In this document: in pieces, positions 34,497-44,113 of the stretch
Layout of the letters: each line of letters opens with the position of its first letter
Position numbering within the stretch: position 1 is the first letter of the stretch
Origin: an uncultured Oscillospiraceae bacterium
Lineage (GTDB): Bacteria > Bacillota > Clostridia > Oscillospirales > Acutalibacteraceae
Length of the DNA: 64,000 nt
Direction of reading: 5' to 3'
Assembly: GCA_900549755.1 (NCBI GenBank)
Contig: URPQ01000003.1
Location: forward strand, 1-64,000
The notes under the pieces: model-generated
The model's input: the letters and a program-made list of their open reading frames with translations, nothing else
Told to the model about the DNA's origin: nothing
The model's database searches: none
Position numbers and translations under genes: made by a program

Positions 34497-35012
34497 ATGG
34501 AATATGAAATCAGGCGCTCCGCGCGCAAAACCGTCGCTTTGGAAATTACCGACCGTGCCGCACTGCTTGTAAGGGCGCCGCTTAAAATGAGTGACCGCGA
34601 AATTGAAAGGTTTGTTTTGAAATACAGCGACTGGGTAGAGGAAAAGCTTAAAACCGCGCAAAAAAGAGCCGCGCACGAGCAAAGTATTACCGAGCGTGAA
34701 AAGGAGCTGCACGAAAAAGCCGAACACCTTTTGCCGGAGCTTACGGCAAGGTATTCGGCTGTTATGGGGCTTAAACCCTCGTCTGTTAAAATTACCTCAG
34801 CTAAAAAACGCTTCGGCTCCTGCAGCGGTAAAAACGGTATTTGCTTTTCGTGGCGGCTTATGGCGTACCCTATGCCCGCAATAGAATATGTTGTGGTGCA
34901 TGAGCTGGCGCATATAAAGCACCATAATCACAGCGCGGCGTTTTATGCGCTTATTGAGCGGTATATGCCCGATTACAGAAGCAGGCGTGCGCTGTTGAGG
35001 GCACCCGAGTAA
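34497..35012 (+). CDS. YgjP-like zinc metalloprotease domain protein
   Basis: 171 aa of the YgjP/WLM (DUF45) type. The gluzincin motif HELAHIKHHNH (HExxH plus a third ligand region) is intact near residue 128, and the RFGSCSGKNGICFSWRLMAYP stretch (split around residue 105) is characteristic. It probably acts as a cytoplasmic peptidase on an unknown substrate. The ATG at 34497 is chosen since CGGAG lies nine bases before it; an in-frame ATG at 34479 sits ahead of that site and lies in the terminator region. Confidence 0.85.
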   Translation: MEYEIRRSARKTVALEITDRAALLVRAPLKMSDREIERFVLKYSDWVEEKLKTAQKRAAHEQSITEREKELHEKAEHLLPELTARYSAVMGLKPSSVKITSAKKRFGSCSGKNGICFSWRLMAYPMPAIEYVVVHELAHIKHHNHSAAFYALIERYMPDYRSRRALLRAPE

Positions 35013-35013
35013 T

Positions 35014-35427
35014 TTATTTCTGTGCGCAATCCCTGCATAGCCCGTACAGCACGCTGCCCTCGCAGCGCAGGGCAAAGCCGTGGCTTTTAAGCAGGTGCTC
35101 TTTTATTTCCTTCATAAACTCACACTCAAGGTGCATTACCTTGCCGCAGCGGGTGCATTTTATATGTATGTGCTCATTGCAGTTGCGGTTATTACCTATA
35201 AGCCTGTAAACCGATTTTTGAGTTTTCTCCTCGGTTATTTTAAGTACCCTGTGTTCGGCGCTCAGCCTGTTAAGGCAGCGGTAAACGGTAGCGGGATTAA
35301 CGCCCGCGTTTTTTTCGTTCAGGTGGTTTATAATATCGGCGGCGCCTACGGCTTTTTCGCCGCGGGCTTCAAGAAAATCCAAAATATATTTGCGCGCCTT
35401 TGTTGAATAGCTTTGCTTATCCGGCAT
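35014..35427 (-). CDS. Fur-family metal- or peroxide-responsive repressor
   Basis: 137 aa. The N-terminal winged helix (GVNPATVYRCLNRLSAEHRVLKI) is followed by the metal-binding dimer domain with HIHIKCTRCGKVMHLEC. Structural zinc Cys pairs are CTRC and CRDC near the end. It could be Fur, Zur or PerR; the visible ligands do not decide which. GGGAAG lies eight bases before the ATG at 35427, and longer in-frame starts upstream lack such a site. It converges with the YgjP gene, two bases from its end. Confidence 0.85.
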   Translation of the reverse strand: MPDKQSYSTKARKYILDFLEARGEKAVGAADIINHLNEKNAGVNPATVYRCLNRLSAEHRVLKITEEKTQKSVYRLIGNNRNCNEHIHIKCTRCGKVMHLECEFMKEIKEHLLKSHGFALRCEGSVLYGLCRDCAQK

Positions 35428-35540
35428 AATTATCTTCCCTTTCGGCATTATTATAACGCAAAGCCGCAAATAATGCAATAAGTATTGATTTTACCCGGCA
35501 TATATATTATAATCATAAAAAAACATTAGGAAGTGTTTAT

Positions 35541-36314
35541 ATGAATCTTAAAAGCATTTTTGAAAACAATGATGAAAAGCCGCTGGATAATATACCGGCA
35601 GACGGCGGCTACACCGCAATTTTCCGCACGATTGCCTGTGTGGGCGACAGCCTTTCCTCGGGTGAATTTGAGGCGGATAACGGAAACGGCGGCAGCAGCT
35701 ATCACGATATGTTTGAGTACTCGTGGGGGCAGTTTATGGGGCGTATGTGCGGCAGCAGGGTTTACAATATGTCCCGCGGCGGAATGACCGCTAAGGAATA
35801 CTGCGAAGGCTTTGCCGACGCAAACGGCTACTGGAACCCGAAATATGCCGCGCAGTGCTATATAATAGCGCTGGGCGTAAACGACCTTTTGTGTCAAAAG
35901 CAGGAGTTGGGCAGCCCGGGCGATATTACCGTCGAGGATAAAAAGACCTTTGCCCATTACTATGCTGAAATTATAGAAAAGTATAAAAAAATACAGCCGC
36001 GCGCAAAATTTTTCCTTATGGCAATGCCGAGCGAGGGCGAAAAGGACGGAAACCTTGAAATAAAGAAAAAGTACCTCAGCCTGCTTAATGCCTTTGCCGA
36101 AAAATATGATAACACATATGTTTTGGATTTATTTAATTACGCACCTGAGTATAATGCGCAGTTTAAAGAAAAGTTTTATTTGCGCGGGCATTTAAACCCC
36201 GCCGGGTATTTACTTACCGCAAAAATGACGGCGGCTTACATAGATTACATTATTCGCCATAATATGAAGGATTTCAAGGAAATCGGCTTTATAGGCACAA
36301 ATTTACACGAATAA
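35541..36314 (+). CDS. SGNH/GDSL-type esterase
   Basis: 257 aa with the four SGNH blocks: CVGDSLSSG (Ser), NMSRGGMTA (Gly), ALGVND (Asn) and GHLNPAGY (His). It has no signal peptide, so it acts in the cytoplasm, probably as an acetyl- or acyl-esterase. The substrate cannot be read from sequence; de-acetylation of imported sugars is a reasonable guess given the carbohydrate-rich window. AGGAAG lies eight bases before the ATG. A terminator follows. Confidence 0.88.
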   Translation: MNLKSIFENNDEKPLDNIPADGGYTAIFRTIACVGDSLSSGEFEADNGNGGSSYHDMFEYSWGQFMGRMCGSRVYNMSRGGMTAKEYCEGFADANGYWNPKYAAQCYIIALGVNDLLCQKQELGSPGDITVEDKKTFAHYYAEIIEKYKKIQPRAKFFLMAMPSEGEKDGNLEIKKKYLSLLNAFAEKYDNTYVLDLFNYAPEYNAQFKEKFYLRGHLNPAGYLLTAKMTAAYIDYIIRHNMKDFKEIGFIGTNLHE

Positions 36315-36320
36315 ACGGGG

Positions 36321-36358
36321 AAAATCGGCTCGTCTTGCATAGGACGGGCCGATTTTTA
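36321..36358 (+). terminator. Terminator after the SGNH hydrolase gene
   Basis: A 14-bp stem with one G-T pair (36321-36334 with 36343-36356), an 8-base loop and a T-rich end. Confidence 0.85.
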
Positions 36359-36367
36359 TAAAATAAG

Positions 36368-36396
36368 TTGAAAAAACGGCGAAACAGTGGTAAAAT
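36368..36396 (+). promoter_or_regulatory. Promoter of the recJ-relA operon
   Basis: TTGAAA (36368-36373), a 17-bp spacer and TAAAAT (36391-36396), just after the upstream terminator and about 35 bp before recJ. Confidence 0.65.
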
Positions 36397-36431
36397 AACC
36401 GTTATACAGAGAAAAAAGGCGGGTGACGAAA

Positions 36432-38444
36432 ATGGGAATGAAAAAATGGCAGACAGCCGAGCTTGATAAGGCTCTTGCAAAGGAGCTTGCCGAGGAATGT
36501 GGGGTAGACCCCATAGTGGCGCTTATAGCTTCCTCGCGCGGGTATACCGACCCCTCTGACTTAGAGGAATTTTTATCGGATGAGCCTTGTTTTTCAGACC
36601 CGTTTTTGCTTGCCGACATTGAAAAAGCCGCCGATATTTTAAACGAGGCAGTGGAAAGCGGCGTGAAAATTGCCGTTTTCGGCGATTATGACTGCGACGG
36701 CGTAAGCTCCGCCGCCATTATGCATACCTACCTTCAAGGCCGCGGGTGTAACTGCGTTTGCTATATTCCTGACCGTATGGACGAGGGGTACGGTATGAAT
36801 ATTCCCGCGGTGGAAAAATTAGCGGCAGACGGCGTGGGACTTATTATAACCGTTGATAACGGTATTGCCTGCGTTAAAGAGGTTGAAAGAGCTAAAGAAC
36901 TCGGTATGGCGGTAATAGTTACCGACCACCACTTGCCGGGCGAAGTGCTGCCCGCCGCCGACGCAGTGGTAGACCCGCACAGGGCGGACTGCCCCTCGGA
37001 CTTTAAGGAAATATGCGGCGCAGAGGTTGCCTTTAAGCTTATTTGCGTGGCAGAGGGCAAAGAGCCCGAAGAACTGATATATGAATATGCGGATATTTTA
37101 AGCGTGGCGGTCACCGCCGACGTTATGCCGCTGAAATTTGAAAACCGCAGCATTGTAAAGCTGGGAACGGAAAAGCTGAAAAACGCGCCCTCAAAGGGGC
37201 TTTCGGCGGTAATGAGCGTGGCGGGGCTTGAGAGGAACGATATGAATGCAACCCGCATAGCTTACGGCATTGCCCCCAGAATAAACGCGGCGGGCAGGCT
37301 TGGCAGTGCAGATATTGCCTTTAAGCTGCTCACCGCCGACAGTATGACCGAGGCGTTGGAGCTTGCAAACCGCATAGACGCGCTGAACGCAGAACGCCGC
37401 GGAACAGAAAAAAGTATTTTTGAAAAAGCGGCAGAAATAATAGAAAGAGAGGGGCTTTCCCACCGCCGCGTTATAGTGGTAAGCGGCGAAAACTGGCACC
37501 CGGGCGTTGTGGGCATAGTGGCGGCGCGAATTACCGAGCGCTACGGCAAGCCGACTGTAGTAATCTCCGAAAACGGCGATATATCCACAGGCTCTGCCCG
37601 CAGTATTGAGGGCTTTTCGATTTTTGAGGCTATAAGCTATGCCGCCGACCTGCTTACAAAATTCGGCGGGCACAGGCAAGCCGCGGGCTTGAGCCTTAAA
37701 ACAGAGAATATAAACGCTTTCAGAGAGAAAATAAACGAATATGCCGAAAGCATTGACTTTACAGCTCCCGTTTTAAGGCTTGACTGCAAATTAAAGCCCT
37801 CGGCGCTTACCCTTGATTTATCCGAGGCGATAAAGCTGTTAGAACCGTTCGGTACGGGCAACCCGACGCCTGTTTTCGGGCTTTTCGGCGTTACCCTTGC
37901 AAGAATTACGCCAATAGGGGGCGGGAAGCACCTGCGCCTTATTTTTTCAAAGAGTGAAAACTCCTTTCAAGCGTTGCTTTTCGGCGTAACGCCCGAGCGT
38001 TTTTGCTTTAAAGAGGGCGATATTTTAGATGCGGCGGTTACGGTTGAAACCAATTTTTACGCGGGCGAGTATAATTTATCGGTTCAGATAAAGGCGCTCA
38101 GAATGAGCGGAACGGATGATGAAAGGCTTTTCAGGGAAATGGATAATTTAGAGCTTTTCTTATCCGGCAAAAGCTTTGATATAAACGAGGTTTTCCCCAC
38201 ACGGCAGGAGACCGGAACGGTTTATAAAGCTATAGCGGCGGATCCGACAAGCGCAGAGCGTATAAAATATTTGCTGCTTACAAACCCCGGCTATGCCAAA
38301 ACAGAGGTATCGCTGACAGTGCTGACCGAGCTGGGGCTTATTAAAAAGGGCGCGGACGGCGTTTTAAGAACAACGGGCGCTAAGGGAGACCTGCACAATT
38401 CGCCTACATATAAAAAGCTATTGGAAAGGGGAGCGGAAAAATGA
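36432..38444 (+). CDS. recJ: Single-strand DNA 5'-3' exonuclease RecJ
   Basis: 670 aa. DHH-family phosphoesterase core with DYDCDG (residue about 82), TVDNG, VTDHHLPGE and the DHHA1 motif GGHRQAAGL. An OB-fold follows (about 450-555) and then a C-terminal region. It degrades single-stranded DNA in recombination and mismatch repair. The ATG at 36432 has GGGTG six bases upstream; a GTG at 36423 and an ATG at 36438 are alternatives. It leads an operon whose next gene overlaps its stop. Confidence 0.95.
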   Translation: MGMKKWQTAELDKALAKELAEECGVDPIVALIASSRGYTDPSDLEEFLSDEPCFSDPFLLADIEKAADILNEAVESGVKIAVFGDYDCDGVSSAAIMHTYLQGRGCNCVCYIPDRMDEGYGMNIPAVEKLAADGVGLIITVDNGIACVKEVERAKELGMAVIVTDHHLPGEVLPAADAVVDPHRADCPSDFKEICGAEVAFKLICVAEGKEPEELIYEYADILSVAVTADVMPLKFENRSIVKLGTEKLKNAPSKGLSAVMSVAGLERNDMNATRIAYGIAPRINAAGRLGSADIAFKLLTADSMTEALELANRIDALNAERRGTEKSIFEKAAEIIEREGLSHRRVIVVSGENWHPGVVGIVAARITERYGKPTVVISENGDISTGSARSIEGFSIFEAISYAADLLTKFGGHRQAAGLSLKTENINAFREKINEYAESIDFTAPVLRLDCKLKPSALTLDLSEAIKLLEPFGTGNPTPVFGLFGVTLARITPIGGGKHLRLIFSKSENSFQALLFGVTPERFCFKEGDILDAAVTVETNFYAGEYNLSVQIKALRMSGTDDERLFREMDNLELFLSGKSFDINEVFPTRQETGTVYKAIAADPTSAERIKYLLLTNPGYAKTEVSLTVLTELGLIKKGADGVLRTTGAKGDLHNSPTYKKLLERGAEK

Positions 38445-40633
38445 CCGAGGCACAGCAAAGAGATTACGATAAGCTATATAAGCAAATGCAGGATTTCGGT
38501 GGAAAGTACGATTATAAGCTTATAAAAAAAGCGTTTGAATACTGCGTTTTAAAGCACGACGGTCAAAAGCGCTGGACAAACGAGGATTACTATATTCACC
38601 CGTTTAACGTGGCGCTTATAATCGTATCCCTCGGAATGGACAGCGAGTCTATAGCCGCTGCCCTCCTACACGATGTGGTGGAGGACACCGACGCAACGGT
38701 TGAGGATGTAAAGCGCGAGTTCGGCGACGAGGTGGCGCTGCTGGTTGACGGCGTTACCAAAATAGGCAGGCTTAATTTTACCACCAAGGAGCAGCAGCAG
38801 GCGGAGAGCCTTAGAAAAATGCTCATTGCAATGGGGCAGGATATACGCGTAATAATTATAAAGCTTGCCGACCGACTGCACAATATGCGCACGATTGACG
38901 CAATGCCCGCGCAAAAGCAGAGGGATAAATCGGTAGAAACGCTGGAAATTTACGCCCCGATAGCCCACAGGCTCGGTATACGCCCCGTTAAGGAGGAGCT
39001 TGAGGACCTTGCAATAAAGCACCTTGACCCCGTTGCCTACAAGGAAATTGAAGACCTGCTGATGTTAAGAAAGCAGCACCGCGAGCAGATATTGGAAGAA
39101 ATAAAGCAGCGTATCGAAAACCGCTTGAAAGAAGAAATGCCGGGCGTGGAAATGGCGTTTCAGGGCAGAATAAAATCAATATACGGCATTTACCGCAAAA
39201 TGTATGTTCAGGGCAAGGACTTTGACGAAATTTACGATATTTACGCAATAAGAATTATAACCGACACCGTGGCGGACTGCTACAATATTCTCGGTATTAT
39301 GCACGATATGTTCCGCCCGATACCCAACAGGTTTAAAGACTATATTTCCACCCCTAAGCCTAATATGTACCAGTCGCTCCACACCACGGTTATAAGCCGT
39401 GCGGGAATACCCTTTGAAATTCAAATTCGCACCTTTGAAATGCACCATACCGCAGAGTTCGGTATAGCGGCGCACTGGAAGTATAAAGAGGGCATTACCG
39501 ATAATAACGCCAAAATGGAGCGGCGGCTTGAGTGGATAAGGCAGATACTCGATTCGCAGGCGGCTTCCACAGACGCTTCAGACCTTGTGCGCAGCATAAA
39601 GGTCGATTTATCACAGGAGGACGTTTTTGCGGTTACTCCACGAGGCGACGTTATAAATCTGCCCGTAGGCTCTACCATAGTGGATTTTGCCTTTGCAATA
39701 CATTCGGCGATAGGTACTAAAATGGTGGGCGCTAAAGTTGACGGAAAAATAGTACCCATAAACCACGAGGTGAAAACCGGCGAGGTAATTGAAATTTTAA
39801 CCACCAATCAGCCGGGGCACGGGCCCAGCCGCGACTGGCTCAATATTGCGGTGACCTCACAGGCAAAATCAAAAATCCGCTCGTGGTTCAAAAAGGAAAA
39901 ACGCGCCGAAAACATCGCCGCAGGCAAGCTGGATGTTGAGCGGGAGTTCCGCCGCAACGGAATTGAGCTGCCCGAAAATGAAAACGCGGAGTTTATTGAA
40001 GATGTTGCAAAACGGCTTAAATTTTCGGGAGCGGACGAGTTCTACGCCGCAATAGGCTACGGCGGAATACTGCTTTCAAAAATAATGCCGCGAATAAAAG
40101 AGGATTACAACAAGCGCACCGCCGCGCAAAAGCCGCAGGAAATTGTTACCGTGCCCGAAACGCGGCGCAGTAAATCGTCCGAGGGCGTTGTGGTGGACGG
40201 CATTGATAACTGTCTTATAAAGCTTTCAAAATGCTGTACTCCGCTGCCGGGCGATGATATTATAGGCTTTATTACACGCGGTCACGGCGTTTCAATTCAT
40301 AAGCGGGATTGCAATAACGTGCCTGTTAATATTGCCGATTCCCCCGAGCCGGAGCGCTGGATTCCCGCGCACTGGGACGGCACTCAATCGGAAAAGTTTA
40401 TATCTACCCTGCAGGTTTCTGCAATCGACCGCGAGGGGCTTTTAATAGACGTTATGAACGCGGTGCAGAATATGCGCGTTCCCGTGCACAGCATAAGCGC
40501 AAGGCAAACAAAGAGCGGCAATTGCTTAGTTATAATGTCGCTCTCGGCTGAAAGCGTTGAGCACCTTAAAAGCATTATAGCGCGGCTTGAAAAGCTACAG
40601 GGCGTTTTCGGCGTGGAAAGGATAAATCAGTAA
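38441..40633 (+). CDS. relA: Bifunctional (p)ppGpp synthetase/hydrolase
   Basis: 730 aa, the long RSH type. In order: an HD hydrolase domain (HPFNVALI, LLHDVVEDTDATV, HNMRT), the synthetase domain (SIYGIYRKM, DIYAIRIIT, YQSLHTTV, EIQIRT), a TGS domain (about 385-450), a zinc-finger/helical region and a C-terminal ACT domain (about 650-728). Both enzymatic sites keep their key residues, so it should make and remove the stringent-response alarmone. It overlaps recJ by 4 bases (ATGA). Confidence 0.97.
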   Translation: MTEAQQRDYDKLYKQMQDFGGKYDYKLIKKAFEYCVLKHDGQKRWTNEDYYIHPFNVALIIVSLGMDSESIAAALLHDVVEDTDATVEDVKREFGDEVALLVDGVTKIGRLNFTTKEQQQAESLRKMLIAMGQDIRVIIIKLADRLHNMRTIDAMPAQKQRDKSVETLEIYAPIAHRLGIRPVKEELEDLAIKHLDPVAYKEIEDLLMLRKQHREQILEEIKQRIENRLKEEMPGVEMAFQGRIKSIYGIYRKMYVQGKDFDEIYDIYAIRIITDTVADCYNILGIMHDMFRPIPNRFKDYISTPKPNMYQSLHTTVISRAGIPFEIQIRTFEMHHTAEFGIAAHWKYKEGITDNNAKMERRLEWIRQILDSQAASTDASDLVRSIKVDLSQEDVFAVTPRGDVINLPVGSTIVDFAFAIHSAIGTKMVGAKVDGKIVPINHEVKTGEVIEILTTNQPGHGPSRDWLNIAVTSQAKSKIRSWFKKEKRAENIAAGKLDVEREFRRNGIELPENENAEFIEDVAKRLKFSGADEFYAAIGYGGILLSKIMPRIKEDYNKRTAAQKPQEIVTVPETRRSKSSEGVVVDGIDNCLIKLSKCCTPLPGDDIIGFITRGHGVSIHKRDCNNVPVNIADSPEPERWIPAHWDGTQSEKFISTLQVSAIDREGLLIDVMNAVQNMRVPVHSISARQTKSGNCLVIMSLSAESVEHLKSIIARLEKLQGVFGVERINQ

Positions 40634-41121
40634 TGAAAGCAGTAATTCAGCGTGTAAAAAACGCAAGCGTGGCGGTAAACGGCGAAACCGTGGGGAAATG
40701 CGGCGAGGGGCTTATGGTGCTTTTCGGCGCCGAAACGGGCGACACCGCAGAGGACGCGGCTTTGCTTGCCAAAAAAACGGCGGCTTTGCGTATATTCTGT
40801 GATGAAAACGATAAAATGAACCGCTCGGTTTGCGATATAAACGGCGAAATGCTGGTAATTTCCCAGTTTACCTTGTGCGCCGATGTTAAAAAGGGCAACC
40901 GCCCCTCGTTTACGGGCGCGATGGAACCCGAAAAGGCAAACAAGCTGTATATGCTTTACTGCGAGGAATTGCGGAAAAACGGCATTAAAAGCGTTGAAAC
41001 GGGAATTTTCGGCGCGGATATGCAGGTATCTTTAATAAACGACGGACCGGTTACAATCTTGTTTGATACCGATATATGGAGGAAAAATGGAAATCAGAGC
41101 AATACACTTAGGACTGATTAA
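40633..41121 (+). CDS. dtd: D-aminoacyl-tRNA deacylase
   Basis: 162 aa, slightly longer than the usual 145-150. It removes D-amino acids from mischarged tRNA. The two active-site motifs are visible: SQFTLCAD (residues about 77-84) and NDGPVTI (136-142; NxGP is the cross-subunit motif). The start codon shares a base with the relA stop (TAATG). The C-terminal end, past DIWRKN, overlaps the start of the next gene by 35 bases and may be unstructured. Confidence 0.95.
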   Translation: MKAVIQRVKNASVAVNGETVGKCGEGLMVLFGAETGDTAEDAALLAKKTAALRIFCDENDKMNRSVCDINGEMLVISQFTLCADVKKGNRPSFTGAMEPEKANKLYMLYCEELRKNGIKSVETGIFGADMQVSLINDGPVTILFDTDIWRKNGNQSNTLRTD

Positions 41122-41698
41122 AACAAACTGCTACCTAATTTCAACCGATAAGGCGGCGGTGGTTATAGACCCCGGCTTTAAAACCGAAATTACTGCGGAT
41201 TTTTTAAAGGCGAACGGGGGAAAGGCGCGAATGATACTTATAACCCACGCGCACTTTGACCACATAGGCGGGGCGGAAGCGTTAAGAGACGAAACGGGTG
41301 TGGAAATAGGTATAGGCGAGCTTGACGCGCCCGCCCTCAGAGATACCGAGCTTAATTTATCGGATAAATTCCATGCGCACATAGCCCCCTTTTCGGCTGA
41401 CCGCACATTTTGCGACGGCGAAAAGTTCAGTGTTGGCGATATTGATTTTGAGGTTATTTTAACCCCGGGGCATACCGTGGGCGGCGTTTCCTACCTTTCG
41501 GGCGAAAGCCTTTTTTCGGGTGATACGCTTTTTGCGGGCGCCGTGGGCAGAACAGATATGCCGGGCGGCAGCCTTAAAGCCCTTAAAAAATCGCTTAAAC
41601 GGCTGATAGCCCTGCCGGAGGAAACCAAGGTTTACCCCGGTCACGGTGATTTTACTACCGTGGGGTACGAAAAAGAAAACAATATGTTTGTGTGGTAA
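41087..41698 (+). CDS. MBL-fold hydrolase, glyoxalase II-like
   Basis: 203 aa metallo-beta-lactamase fold. THAHFDHIGG gives the HxHxDH metal site, further ligands are in LTPGHTVGG and SGDTLFAG, and the last His is in YPGHGD. Such proteins of about 200 aa resemble hydroxyacylglutathione hydrolases, but the real substrate is unknown. The start at 41087 has GGAGG six bases upstream, inside the end of dtd. Confidence 0.88.
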   Translation: MEIRAIHLGLIKTNCYLISTDKAAVVIDPGFKTEITADFLKANGGKARMILITHAHFDHIGGAEALRDETGVEIGIGELDAPALRDTELNLSDKFHAHIAPFSADRTFCDGEKFSVGDIDFEVILTPGHTVGGVSYLSGESLFSGDTLFAGAVGRTDMPGGSLKALKKSLKRLIALPEETKVYPGHGDFTTVGYEKENNMFVW

Positions 41699-41700
41699 AA

Positions 41701-43182
41701 ATGAAACTGTGTTTAATAGGTCATTCATTCGGCTATGAGCTTGAAAAGCTGATAAGAATTTTTCTTCCGTTTGAAAAAATTGAAATATGCGAAAGCAGGG
41801 ATAATTCCGACCGTGCCGCCGTAACCGTTTTATCATGCGAAAACGGCGTAACGCGCCTGTCGGCTGAGCTTATTCTCGGTGAAAATACTTATACCGATGA
41901 AAAAACGCTTGAAAACAGCGCGGAAAATTATGAGAAAGAGTGCGAACGGCTTATAGCCGCCGCACTCTATAATTGCTTTGTTGCGGCGTCGGGTTATACC
42001 CCGCCGTGGGGAATACTTACGGGCGTTCGCCCCGCCAAGCTTTTTTCGCGGCTTTGCAGGGCAGAGGGCGAAACCGAGGCGGAGCGGTATTTTAAAAACG
42101 CGCTGTATGTGAAGCCCGCCAAAACAGAGCTTTGCAAAAAAACGGTTGCGGCGGAGAAAAGAATAACCGATTTATCGGGCAAAAGCTCCTACAGCCTTTA
42201 TATTTCAATCCCGTTTTGCCCAACAAGGTGCGCCTATTGCTCCTTTGTTTCGCACTCGGTAGAGCAGGCACGCAGGCTTATACCGCAGTATATAGCCCTT
42301 TTATGCGAGGAATTAAGGCTTACGGCGGAAATAGCGAAAAAGCTTTCTTTAAAGCTTGAAACAATATACATGGGCGGCGGAACGCCCACCTCCGTAACCG
42401 CTGAGCAGCTTGAAGAAATAATGTCGGCAGTGGCGGAGAATTTCCCCGTACAGAGCGTGGCTGAATACACGGTAGAGGCGGGCAGACCCGACACCGTAAC
42501 AAAGGAAAAGCTGGAAGTTATAAAGCGTATGGGCGCTTCAAGAATCAGCATAAACCCGCAGACTATGAACGACGAGGTGCTTAAAAACATAGGCAGAAAG
42601 CATACTGCCGCCCAAACCGAGGCAGCATTTCGGCTTGCAAGGGAGTGCGGCTTTAAAAACATAAATACCGACCTTATAACGGGCTTGCCGGGTGATACGC
42701 CCTTAAGCTTTGAAAACACGCTTTCCCGCGTGCTGGCGCTTTGCCCCGAAAGCGTTACCGTTCACTCGCTTTCAATGAAGCGTTCGTCCACGCTTAACAC
42801 ATCGGGGCTTTTCCCCGAGGCGCAAATGGGCGCGGCGGCTGCCGAAATGGTGGAATACGCCGAAAAAACGCTTGAAACCGCAGGAATTTACCCATACTAT
42901 ATGTATAGGCAGAGCAAAACCGTAGGGAATCTTGAAAATGTGGGCTATGCAAAGCCGGGAACGGAATGTCTTTACAATGTTTATACTATGGACGAAACCC
43001 ACACAATTCTTGCCTGCGGCGCGTCTGCCGTTACAAAAATGAGAGAACCGGGCGGAAATAATATCGAACGCATTTTTAACTTCAAATATCCATATGAATA
43101 TATCAGTCGGTTTTCTGAGCTTAAGGAACGGAAGGACGGTATTCTGAAATTCTATGAAAAGTACCCTGCAAACAATAAATAG
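41701..43182 (+). CDS. hemZ: HemZ-type radical SAM coproporphyrinogen dehydrogenase homologue
   Basis: 493 aa. An N-terminal domain specific to HemZ (about 1-155) carries WGILTGVRPAKL. Then a radical SAM barrel has the cluster motif CPTRCAYC (residues about 171-178), the SAM-binding GGGTPT, and an HemN-like C-terminal part (SKTVGNLENVGYA). It is linked to oxygen-independent haem synthesis by homology, although many HemN relatives do other jobs. The ATG at 41701 or the GTG at 41692 could start it; neither has a strong ribosome site, and both suit coupling to the MBL gene. Confidence 0.88.
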   Translation: MKLCLIGHSFGYELEKLIRIFLPFEKIEICESRDNSDRAAVTVLSCENGVTRLSAELILGENTYTDEKTLENSAENYEKECERLIAAALYNCFVAASGYTPPWGILTGVRPAKLFSRLCRAEGETEAERYFKNALYVKPAKTELCKKTVAAEKRITDLSGKSSYSLYISIPFCPTRCAYCSFVSHSVEQARRLIPQYIALLCEELRLTAEIAKKLSLKLETIYMGGGTPTSVTAEQLEEIMSAVAENFPVQSVAEYTVEAGRPDTVTKEKLEVIKRMGASRISINPQTMNDEVLKNIGRKHTAAQTEAAFRLARECGFKNINTDLITGLPGDTPLSFENTLSRVLALCPESVTVHSLSMKRSSTLNTSGLFPEAQMGAAAAEMVEYAEKTLETAGIYPYYMYRQSKTVGNLENVGYAKPGTECLYNVYTMDETHTILACGASAVTKMREPGGNNIERIFNFKYPYEYISRFSELKERKDGILKFYEKYPANNK

Positions 43183-44065
43183 CTATGCCGAAATAAGCCC
43201 CGAGGAGCTTGTTTTGCGCGCCGAGCGGCACTATCGGAACGAAATATCCGCGGTGGCGGATAAAATAATACAAAACAAAAGCATAAAGGTCATTGCAATA
43301 GCGGGTCCTTCCTCATCGGGAAAAACCACCACGGCGCATATGCTGCGCGGGTGCCTTGCCGAAAGGGGCGTTAAAACCGACGTTATTTCGCTTGACGATT
43401 TTTACCTGCCGCCTGAGCGTTTGCCGCTGCTGCCCGACGGCACGCAGGATATTGAATCGGTAAACGCGCTTGATATTCCGCTTATAAACAAATGCTTTAA
43501 TAAAGCGCTTGAAAGCGGCAAAACATACCTGCCGCAGTTTGATTTTCAGGCGAAAAAGCGTATAGAAAACGCGCGTGAGCTTGATATTACGGGCAACAGC
43601 ATTGTAATAGTTGAGGGGTTGCACGCCTTAAACCCTGTTTTGACAGGCATTATTCCGCACAAAAAGCTTTTCAAGGCGTATATAAGCGTAAACCGCAGCA
43701 TTGAGGATGAAAACGGCGAAGTATTGCTTACAAGCCGCCAAATAAGGCTTGTGCGCCGAATTTTGAGGGACAGAATATTCCGCAGCACCTCCCCAGCAGA
43801 GACCCTGAACCTATGGAATGGCGTAACGGCGGGCGAGGAAAAATACCTTTACTGCTTTAAAGATAGGGCGGATATACTGATTAAGACCCTCCATATTTAC
43901 GAGCCTTGCCTTTATAAAAGCGAACTTTCCGCTTTAAAGGAAGAGACCGCGCAATGCGCGGATAACACGTATTTTATGAAAACGCTTGAAAGCATTGAAC
44001 GCTTTTACCCGATAGATAGGTCTTTAATACCCGAAAATTCGCTGATACGTGAATTTATCGGTTGA
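43154..44065 (+). CDS. Uridine kinase-like nucleoside kinase
   Basis: 303 aa with a P-loop kinase of the uridine kinase/phosphoribulokinase family: GPSSSGKTTTA (Walker A, residues about 51-61), SLDDFYLP, FDFQAKKRIE and VEGLHALNP. It is longer than Udk (about 210 aa), with extra sequence at both ends. The substrate may be a nucleoside other than uridine. It overlaps hemZ by 29 bases, so it belongs to the recJ operon. Confidence 0.85.
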   Translation: MKSTLQTINSYAEISPEELVLRAERHYRNEISAVADKIIQNKSIKVIAIAGPSSSGKTTTAHMLRGCLAERGVKTDVISLDDFYLPPERLPLLPDGTQDIESVNALDIPLINKCFNKALESGKTYLPQFDFQAKKRIENARELDITGNSIVIVEGLHALNPVLTGIIPHKKLFKAYISVNRSIEDENGEVLLTSRQIRLVRRILRDRIFRSTSPAETLNLWNGVTAGEEKYLYCFKDRADILIKTLHIYEPCLYKSELSALKEETAQCADNTYFMKTLESIERFYPIDRSLIPENSLIREFIG

Positions 44066-44090
44066 AAAAAGCTTTGAAATGTGATAAAAT
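44062..44090 (+). promoter_or_regulatory. Promoter of the zinc-ribbon/nucleosidase/flippase operon
   Basis: TTGAAA (44062-44067, overlapping the end of the kinase gene), a 17-bp spacer and TAAAAT (44085-44090), 23 bp before the ATG. Confidence 0.55.
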
Positions 44091-44113
44091 TTTAATTACA
44101 GGAGGTAATATTT

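Noticed and set aside
37191..37679. Open frame of 162 codons antisense to recJ
   Set aside because: Opposite strand of the conserved DHHA1 part of RecJ; no family match and no ribosome site.
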